From: Porodaedalea pini
Lineage: Eukaryota; Basidiomycota; Agaricomycetes; Hymenochaetales; Hymenochaetaceae
Direction: 5' to 3'
NCBI GenBank assembly: GCA_002794775.1
Contig: NBAY01000035.1
Coordinates: 310,001 to 374,000 of the forward strand
DNA: 64,000 nucleotides
This document shows, piece after piece, positions 56,661 through 64,000 of the stretch (its first letter is position 1; every line of letters begins with the position of its first letter). Both the position numbers and the translations under genes were made by a program. A model generated the notes under the pieces. The model was given only the letters and a program-made list of their open reading frames with translations. It was not told where the DNA came from and did not search any database.

Positions 56661-56791
56661 TAGCCTTTGGGCACGGCAAGACTGCATATGGTCCAAGAGC
56701 GAAGGATGCAGAGGTCGAGACAAGTCTTGCATTACTCACTCACACTGTTCGATATGCGCAGGAGGATGTTTCTCACATCAAGGAACAGTAG
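56661..56791 (+). pseudogene. Decayed 3' end of a gene-A paralogue in the right arm
   Basis: Read on the + strand, DAEVETSLALLTHTVRYAQE and the following DVSHIKEQ-stop align with the C-terminus of gene A (DAQVEASIGLLNRIVRYAQE, then the same DVSHIKEQ and stop). The last 15 codons (56747-56791) are identical because they lie in the inverted repeat. Upstream of 56747 the DNA differs but the protein resemblance continues for about 16 codons, then fades, with a stop upstream. It is therefore a diverged copy cut short, tail-to-tail with the right transposase just as gene A is with the left one. Confidence 0.75.
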
Positions 56792-56887
56792 TTATGCGTA
56801 CATCATATAGACAGAATATATTACATTGTTGGACCAGTTGAGACAGTGACAAGGAAGCCTGTATCCACTCGATGAAGAAACCCGACA

Positions 56888-58551
56888 CTAACAGAGATAA
56901 CCGCAATGATGATAGAAAGCACGACAGTCCGCAGCACTGATAGACATGGTTTCACCGTAAAGCTTCGCGAATACTGAAGCGTCCGTTTCCTCATCACTGA
57001 ATTTGACCCGACGAAGTCGAGATTTCAGCAGAGAGAATGCCAGCTCGATCGGGTTGAAGTCCGGAGAATACGCGGGGAGAAATTCCAGCTTCATGCCCCT
57101 GTGCGGAGTCAGATCAGTAAGAGCCCTGCGTCGCAGCACGACAGGTCAAAATAGACGGACCTTGACTCAATGAGTTCGCGGATTTCCAGTGACTTGTGGA
57201 TTGTGCAGTTGTCCATCACCACAACAGAGTTTTGGGCCGGCCAAGGTTGCATGTGGTCCAAGAGATCCCTGATAAATGCGGAGAAGGAGGTGGCATTGAA
57301 GGATCCTTCCAGTATTGTACAGTCAAGCATGCCAGTCGAAGTGATTGCGGGCAAGATCGAATACCTAGAAGAGGCAAGCAGTCAGATCTGCAGTCATAAA
57401 GGTAAGCATCGCACCTTTTTCCCCGTGTAAAGATCACTTTCCGACATGCCTGATAACCCTGCAAAGCCCATGCTTTCTTCCTCAAGAAGGTACGTCGGTC
57501 GCATGCGCTCTTGTCGACAAAGACGAGCTGTTCTGCCTCATATTGAGATCCCATTCTCAATGTGTACCGGAGCCGAGCGGACTCGCTGCGTTCAAGTGCC
57601 CTTTTTGATATCTTGAGCAGAGTAAGTTTGCTGATGCGAAGCCATAAGCATCACCGCACCGTCTTCAGAGTGAACCCAGCCCGGCGCAGAGACCTCCATA
57701 CTGTAGTGTCCAAAACCTTCTTGCCTGTTACCCTTTCCAGCTCCTCCCTCACCTCGTCTAAGTACTGGTCCTTGCGATGCTCTATCGTGCTCAAGAGATA
57801 CTATAGTTCAGTTAGCCGCAGCGAGTCATTACAATTCAAAAAATGCACTCACCTGTGTATCCGCATAATCAAGCAACCTTGGTCTTCCGGTCCTCGTGCC
57901 CTCCTGTCGTAAATGCCCCATGCGCTCGTGTTGAGCAACAGTTCGGTGGATTGTTGCTCGATGGATATCTGTTAGGCGGGAGTCCGGGAGACGACTCAGA
58001 CTGGGCAGGCCTCGGCTGACTGTCGTCTGGGACGTGCTATACTCGAGCGGGAACTCGGGACACGCTATACTCAGGCTAGGTCGACGCGGAGGTAAGAGGA
58101 TTAATACAAGACTAGACTAATACAAGGGGGACGAGTCTCACCTAGGTCGACGCGGAGGTAAGAGGAAAAGCAGAACAAGGAGTTCATGCGATTCCTGAGA
58201 CCTTATATAGCGACGACCGTGAGACTATATTACCTAACATTACATAACGAGTGGGAATGGAACGAATGAAGGTCGTGTAGAGGGAGTGTGGGAAGTGATT
58301 GGAAAGATGATTAAAGATAATGAAAAGGAGCGATTAACAGAAACGAAAAAGGAAAAGGGGAAATAAAGAAAAGGGGAAGTTCGAGTCCTGACAATATCTA
58401 TTACCCTGGCCAGGTCATGCACGGTGAAGAGTCGTGACTGATACAGTCTGAATATGATGTGTCTTGCATCATCTGAGAGTGCCTTGCCTGAAACCATCAT
58501 GGAACGACCTGAGAGGAGGAGGAAGTAGAGTGTTGGCTTTCGTGTTTGCAT
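56888..58551 (-). pseudogene. Tc1/mariner-like DDE transposase, right copy, split by a solo LTR
   Basis: Mirror image of the left copy: start codon at 58551, first exon 58551-58394, then the LTR (58393-57970), and the remaining exons between 57964 and 56888 with the same introns. All catalytic and helix-turn-helix motifs of the left copy are present. The LTR splits the gene at the same codon as in the left arm, so it cannot yield the full protein, although reading frames on either side are intact. Confidence 0.92.
57970..58393 (-). repeat. Solo LTR of the gypsy family in the right transposase gene
   Basis: 424 bp, the reverse complement of the LTRs at 43906 and 49740 with no difference seen by eye, flanked by ATATC duplications (57965-57969 and 58394-58398). 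It is the expected product of recombination between the two LTRs of a full provirus. Confidence 0.95.
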
Positions 58552-59175
58552 GGCGGTGGCTTGGCTAACACGTGCTCACGTGCTCACAGGTGTTGGTAGT
58601 ATGCACAGAAATTTGAGCGTAGCAGTCGAAGCACAAAGCGAGTGGACAGGAAACTTGCAGGGAAGATGGCTTTTATGTGTCTGATAATTACACAAAAAGA
58701 ATCATAATCTTAGCGGTCTTCTCGCCCGTGCTGCAAGACCTGTTGTGAGAAGAGGAAGGTGGAAAGAGCTCAAAGTGGAACACAAACCTTGCTGCTGCAC
58801 CATGAATACTGCATGGATTGGCTTCAGACTTGCAGGAGCTGTTGGTATAGTCATATACTTAATTTACAGTCATGGGAAAGAATTTTATAGGTAGATGTAG
58901 GGGAGCCATAATTTTTGAATCTCAGTGGAAATGTATGAGAGAACAGACTGGCTGCACTTGTTTGATCTCCACCCACCTACACAGTCAATGTATTGCTCCC
59001 TATTTTACATATTTCTGCTCCTGAGAACCATGCCTATTTTTTGAGTACTTAATGAGCAGGTACTGCGCAGAATTTACAGAGAAAATCAACATTTATTCTA
59101 TTTTTCGACGTTTTGGCTCAGACGCGGCTCACTTCACGTGAAATGCACGTGTCGCAGGACTTATGAAAATGGCTG

Positions 59176-59814
59176 TAAATGATGAAAAGAAATGGGGCAT
59201 GATGAAATAATGTCCTCATATTCGAACTGAAGGGAAGCGGCATATTCATAATATGTGGAGTAGTTGAAGTTGAAGGGGAATACGAAATAAAAGGAAGTGA
59301 GATGGGACAAGTCCGGAGGGTGCTGTCCATACATCGATGCTAGTTCATAGGGTAAACCCGGTGTGGGTATAAAAGGTTTCGCACGAGGGTTGAGGGGATG
59401 AAGGCTGACAAATGATGGCAGACTGGGTTGTTCGTCCGGAGGTGTATGATAACCAACAAAAGCCGGATCGAATAGATTGTGTGGGTCAGCCGATAAGGCC
59501 CGAAGTTCGGTAATAATTTCGACCGATGAGGCCGAAGGCGATGAGGGCGATGATGTGTATTTTGTCGCTGAGGCAAGCAGGCGACGGCGTATAAAGTGGA
59601 AAGTTTCTCTATCCGAGGCAGGAGGCTCAGGTAGGATCGATGGCTTGGGGTGTCTGGCCTGGCGACAGCTATGGCGTCTGTGACAAGGCAAGGAACGATA
59701 TAGGGTAAGGGGGCGGCACAATGGTGACACCAACGATGATCTAAGATCCAAGACTGCCGATAGGATGCGGTCAAGGACACAATTAAAACGGAGGGTAGTT
59801 CTGCAATAATGCAT
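59176..59814 (-). CDS. Hypothetical protein whose 3' end abuts the mobile element
   Basis: A minus-strand frame from ATG 59814 gives about 212 host codons and then runs 5 codons into the element terminus, stopping at 59161-59163. I do not recognise the family. The N-terminal 60 residues are Arg/His-rich and the rest is Ser/Pro/His-rich with a YTSSPSSPSASSVE stretch and aromatic C-terminal segments (FYFVFPFNFNYSTYYEYA). Without the element the frame would run on in the left flank for about 10 codons to a TAA. A longer frame in another register (59843-59340) overlaps, so coding status is uncertain. It is divergent from the SAM carrier gene. Confidence 0.4.
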
Positions 59815-59953
59815 GAAGGGATCGCGCGTCGTCGACGGAGCAAGGTCTCAGCACGAATATTCCCACGATGGGATGATGGAGGTGATCTTGTAGTGCGTCA
59901 GTTGCGAAGTGAGTCTCCCCAGAGTTCATTGAATCATTCCTCCAAAGAAAAGA

Positions 59954-61096
59954 ATGGGAGACAAGCCGTCTCCTTCATTCGCCCAATCCCTCATAGTATG
60001 ATCAAAAGTTTACTTTACTGTAATTCTGACTAATTATTAGGATTCTTGTTGAACAGTCAGGTGGTGTTGCTGGCACCTCAGTCGACCTGCTATTCTACCC
60101 TTTAGACACAGTCAAGACGCGCCTCCAGTCTGCGCAAGGATTTTTTAATGCCGGAGGGTTTAGAGGAATATACAAGGGCGTGGGTAGTGTGGTCATTGGA
60201 AGTGCTCCTGGAGGTGCGCAGTCGAGACAAACTCCATTTCGAGCTCTCACCCATATGGGATCATCCAAGCCGCTGTATTCTTCTCCACATATGACACACT
60301 GAAGCGCGTTTCGCCATTACACGAGGACAATGTAGCGCTTACGCACATGCTTTCCGCATCCATAGCTGAAGTTGTGCGTCTCCGCCATCTTCTCTCCTTT
60401 CTCCTGCGCCAATTTACCCAGACGTAGGCCAGGCTGCATGTCTAATTCGAGTCCCGACCGAAGTAGTAAAAAGCAGAGCGCAAACATCCGCCGAGGGTCG
60501 GGCGCGAGGATCGTCGCTCGCAGCGGCGCGCTATGTCCTGACGCACGATGGCTTTGCGGGATTCTATCGTGGATTCGGGTCGACGATAATGCGCGAGGTA
60601 TGATCTGTCGTTACCATCATTGAATAAAACGATCCCATCTTTTTGATACAGATCCCGTTTACTTCTCTTCAATTTCCGCTATACGAGTTCTTGAAGCTAA
60701 GATTGGCGCGTGCTTTGGGCCGACAAACCTTGGGCGCGCACGAAGCTGCTTTATGCGGGAGTTTTGCAGGCGGTGTAGCTGCGGCGCTCACGACGCCTCT
60801 CGACGTACTCAAGACTCGAACGATGCTCGACCTTCGAGTACGTCCCTCCCTCTATCTTATCTCTGTCCTTTACGTCCCTAACCACCTCGTCCCGCATTTA
60901 GAAAATGTCTGCAACCAATAATCTCTCACTGTTTGCCCGCTTCAAAGATATCTACGTGAAGGAAGGTGTCAAAGCGCTCTTTGCAGGCGTCGTGCCACGT
61001 ACGCTCTGGATCTCTGCGGGCGGTGCCGTGTTTCTCGGAGCGTATGAGTGGAGTGTGCAAAGTCTTATGGGTGTCGACGGCCGTTTACATGACTAA
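59954..61096 (+). CDS. PET8: Mitochondrial S-adenosylmethionine carrier
   Basis: Six exons (59954-59995, 60057-60213, 60270-60373, 60433-60597, 60652-60837, 60902-61096) encode 282 residues, the usual length for the family. The carrier imports SAM into mitochondria for methylation reactions in exchange for S-adenosylhomocysteine. All three carrier repeats are visible with their signature motifs: [12 protein letters not shown] (first), [13 protein letters not shown] (second) and [13 protein letters not shown] (third). The typical start [14 protein letters not shown] then [13 protein letters not shown] is restored only when the intron 59996-60056 ends at AACAG, which decided both the start and the acceptor. 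The [20 protein letters not shown] and [16 protein letters not shown] segments fit this subfamily. Confidence 0.92.
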
Positions 61097-61649
61097 GTCG
61101 ATATGTTTCGCATCACTCGTTAGTCTATTCAACTAGAATGACGGAGCTATAGATTGTTTTTATCACGTATCTTTGTCACCTTCCTCAGGCTTAAGTGTTG
61201 AAGGAACCTCCGGGTTCACCTTCATGTCCCTCTTGCAGCCGTATAGCAAAGATCTGCGATCTGATGGTCTCCGAATAGAGTCGGCTGTCGGGGTGTAGTC
61301 TCGGCACTCCAGTTCACCTCTTATGAAGCTCGTGCTACGCGTTCACTTCGCTTCAGATGTCAAACCTCTCGTGTTTCAGTTTGTATCTCTTGCTTTTCTT
61401 ACGATGATATATATAGATACTGATCATGATATCAAAGGATGGGCGTCTTGCCCGCATACGCATCTTGAAAATTTCAGGCTTCTCAGCTATTGCACGTCGG
61501 CTTGTATTCTTTAAGGCGCCTAAAATCGTGGGAAGATCATACATTTTTGAACGGGGTTAAAGGGAGCACTTGGTGGATAGTGTCGCCCTTCCATCTCTCC
61601 TTCGCTTCACTCCCATACCTGTTCCGTCTCACTCCCATATCTCGCGTAC
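61097..61649. other. Gene-free spacer
   Basis: 3' flank of the carrier gene and 5' flank of the membrane-protein gene at 61650. No gene seen. Confidence 0.5.
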
Positions 61650-62698
61650 ATGGCTTTTGATAGGCTATCACAGACAGATCCTGTAAAATCTGAAGTCATC
61701 GCCGGAGAGCCTCCGGAAAAATCCATACCATCTCCCTCTGCTTCCATGAGCTGTGATGGATCAAGTAAGTCTGTAAACGTCATGTTGCTCGATTGTAGTC
61801 TGATAGAAGGCTCTGTCTTTAAGGCGAAAAACTCTTGCACAGTATTTTGGAGTGTCTGGAAAGACAGAGTGTATCGAAGGAAAATCGGCTTGCATCCAAG
61901 CAACGGGCTGAAGGCGAGAAGCGCGATAAAGACCGTCTCGCCTCGTTCAGGGATATGTGCTCCATGTTTGCTGTTATCGTATGTCGCATCACAGGCCTCT
62001 GTGCTCTGATGGTCGCAACACTGATAGAAATGACATCTACGATGCAGTCGGTCTTTGTAGCTTCTCTGGGCGCGACGTTCTTACAATACGTTCAGAGTGC
62101 CATTACGGTGCGTCTGACAGGCTCATCTGGAAAAGGAATGGATGTCGTTACTAATGGTCTCCTCTTCATTTCTGTCTTCCTGTCGATCGGCACTACCTTG
62201 TGCGTGGGATATGCAGTCGGGTTTTCCTCGGTGGATGTGTACACCATGCGTGTGAGCTATAAAGAGCTCGTGCGAAGGAGCTGGAGAATGGGGTTCGATT
62301 TCGCCTCTTCAATGTTCAAGTTCAATGACTCAACCAGGCTCGAGCTCGAGAATGCTACCCGCATGCTCTGGTTCGGCAATCTTTCACAGCGCTCTCGGGC
62401 CAGTTCGACGCCTCCTGACTCTGACACAAACCGAACCGATAACGTGGATGCTCGCGACGTTGTGCATCAATCGGCGACTTTTCTATCGACGATTATTGGA
62501 TTGATGTCCTACTCCGTGGTCACTCTCCTCGCCGGGCTTCTGGTGTTTGCATGGGCAGAACAGCCGCGGGTCGTGTCGATCTTGCTTACGGCCGTACTAG
62601 CGATTATTTTAGGGTTTGTTTTTCTGCCGATGGTGGTCACTGGCGAGATGGCGTATTATTTAGCAAGACAGGACATTAGAGAGAGCCTCCCACCCTGA
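61650..62698 (+). CDS. Multi-spanning membrane protein, fungal-specific family (member 2)
   Basis: Proposed exons are 61650-61764, 61824-61978 and 62048-62698, giving about 306 residues. The 69-bp intron (61979-62047) is a multiple of three and could be read through. I treat it as an intron because the gene at 30752-31804 has an intron after the same codon. The N-terminal hydrophilic helix (LHSILECLERQSVSKENRL) matches member 1 (ILHGILDCLKRQEASKE). The hydrophobic segments are SVFVASLGATFL, LLFISVFLSIGTTLCVGYAV, STIIGLMSYSVVTLLAGLLV and VSILLTAVLAIILGFVFLPM. Function unknown; it is likely an integral membrane protein. Confidence 0.78.
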
Positions 62699-64000
62699 GA
62701 TCTTTAGAAGGCTATTGGGATTTGTTTGAACAGTTGAATGCTTGAAGAGTACTAAATATGTTGATGGAATGCGAAAGCCGAACACCAGATGTTGTGGATT
62801 ATGAGGGAACTTTGGAAATCGGAGTTGTCTTACTCTTAGGATCAAGGGAAAATATATTTCGAAAAGGAGATCACGAGTGTGGGAATCGAACCTTTAACCG
62901 TTGTCCGAATACGTACATACGCCTATCCTATTTGTTTTCACCTTTGCGTCTCTCTCTGAAAGGCTGTCTCCCTGCTTTTTTCTAAATACAGTGAGCTATT
63001 ATGGTTGTCTTTAAATTCCTACGCTCCTCTTGAACTTGGCTCTACGTATTCACTCGTCCTCAGAACAAAGTGGTGGCATGCGATCCTTGAAAGACATGCC
63101 TCTTCGCGAGTTCACCACTGACCAACTACCATGGCTGAACCAAATGCTCATCGCGTCCCTCTTACTTTCTGGCCCGTCTCTAAATAGAGTCTTTCTACGG
63201 GTCCTTGCTCAGTGGCTTGCATCGCTGTCAACTGCATTTACGAATCGGTGTGAGAGGGCCGTAAGTGCTCTTCACACTGCTTCGGGCATGGGGGCCGCAA
63301 GTGCCCACCACACTGCTTCAATGTCTGTGCCTTTGTCGATCATCGTGGATGGACAACATGGTGCAGCGTGGGCCGTACTCGACCTCCTCAAGACCCTTGT
63401 TGACATTATTGGGGACTCTGCATTTATATACGGTTACTCGTGGCAGGCGATACTGTATTGGCCAGGCCCGGCGGACGCTTCCATGCTCTGTGGACTATTC
63501 CATTCGTGTTTCGTCGCACACGGGTCATACAGTAGAAATCCTCATAATGCATATCTTCCGTAATGCATAGGATTTTGTCGGCGAAAAACCGGTCATATCA
63601 GCTAAGTTATCATGTCATGCTGCATAACCGCCGTAATGCTTTGGCTTGAAGTGGGAACCGAGTGTATGCATTATGAGAATTTCGACTGTAGATCCGTTCA
63701 ACCCGCGATCCAAGCTCAGACGTTAGACGACCGAAGCCTCGTTCGAAACATGCGCGCGGAGACTCGAAGCAACACTTCTTGGGGGTACTTGTCTGGAAAG
63801 TATATTGGCTTTGATGACTGAATCATGATGACGGAACAGGCCTGACAAACAAACTGCGAGTGTCTTCAACCTCACGCGACGTTCAACAAAACCAGTCGCG
63901 CATGAAGCCATGCATCGCCCCGACCTCTCTTCACCCGTTGTTTCTCATATGCTCAAGATGAAACTGAGCTCCCTGCACTGGCAAGTAATGTCATTTGTGC
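62699..64000. other. Gene-poor window end
   Basis: The only sizeable frame is 63078-63563 (+, about 161 codons from its first ATG). It has no recognised motif, an internal near-repeat (ALHTASGM and AHHTASM) and one weakly hydrophobic stretch. I could not tell whether it is a gene. The rest shows nothing definable. Confidence 0.35.

Larger units (their letters stand above)
43124..59175. mobile_element. 16-kb palindromic Tc1/mariner-like composite element with two-gene cargo
   Basis: The ends CAGCCATTTTCATAAGTC (43124) and its reverse complement (to 59175) are flanked by TA on both sides, the target duplication of Tc1/mariner. The terminal sequence continues as an inverted repeat for about 2 kb (not counting the gypsy insertion): left arm 43124-51386, right arm 56747-59175. 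Each arm has one DDE transposase gene. The centre (51387-56746) has two divergent genes (51342-53142 minus, 53523-56318 plus). Each transposase gene is split at the same point by gypsy sequence (full provirus left, solo LTR right). As it stands, neither transposase can be made, so the element is probably immobile unless helped in trans. Its age is unknown. Confidence 0.92.
56747..59175. repeat. Right arm of the long inverted repeat (with solo LTR)
   Basis: 2,429 bp, of which 429 are the solo LTR and its target duplication. It is the reverse complement of the left arm outside the gypsy sequences, by eye without differences. The outer end is followed by TA (59176-59177). Confidence 0.9.

Noticed and set aside
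62855..62905. Possible tRNA gene on the minus strand (ggttcgattcccacac followed by TTTT).
   Set aside because: Only the T loop and part of its 3' stem look right. The 5' T-stem does not pair and no anticodon or D arm could be folded, so it is not supported as a gene.

Overview
The window looks like nuclear DNA from a filamentous basidiomycete, probably an Agaricomycete. Genes are compact and interrupted by many 45-70 bp GT-AG introns, several neighbours are head-to-head with very short spacers, and the retrotransposons are Ty3/gypsy chromoviruses. All exon boundaries were worked out by hand from reading-frame continuity and family conservation, so no transcript supports them.

Layout. (1) 1-9,300 is a repeat graveyard: a decayed, CpG-poor minus-strand Ty3/gypsy copy (1-6768) carrying at least two nested insertions, then about 2.3 kb of AT-rich, gene-free DNA ending in CpG-containing hairpins. 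(2) 9,500-42,900 is gene-rich: a coiled-coil protein; a tandem pair of AsaB/CmcJ-like oxygenases; deoxyhypusine hydroxylase head-to-head with ribosome-assembly factor MRT4; a dead DEAH-helicase fragment; an intron-containing tRNA-Ala; a lineage-specific protein; TFIID subunit TAF6 head-to-head with dynactin p62; a membrane-anchored pepsin-like protease; a MIF-like tautomerase; a multi-spanning membrane protein; a lipid-binding/RhoGAP protein; a secreted six-hairpin glycosidase; and a PA-TM-RING ubiquitin ligase. (3) 43,124-59,175 is one 16-kb palindromic mobile element. (4) 59,200-64,000 resumes host genes: a small ORF abutting the element, a mitochondrial SAM carrier, and a second member of the multi-spanning membrane family.

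The most unusual object is the palindromic element. It is flanked by TA dinucleotides, as expected for Tc1/mariner. It has about 2-kb arms in inverted orientation, and each arm carries a DDE transposase gene. Between the arms sit two divergent genes of unknown function: gene A, with an AT-hook-like motif and apparently broken, and gene B, 893 codons with an Arg/Tyr-rich repeated tail. Both transposase copies are interrupted at the same base by the same gypsy family, as a full-length 6.26-kb provirus in the left arm and a solo LTR in the right arm. One insertion therefore became shared by both arms through arm duplication or gene conversion. A decayed 3' end of a gene-A paralogue lies inside the right arm, which suggests that the ancestral unit was a transposase gene tail-to-tail with gene A.

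The intact gypsy copy has 424-bp LTRs that look identical, separate gag and pol frames, and a candidate -1 slippery heptamer at the overlap. It serves as an internal reference for the decayed copy at 1-6768, where reverse-transcriptase active-site and other codons show CpG-to-TpG/CpA type changes.
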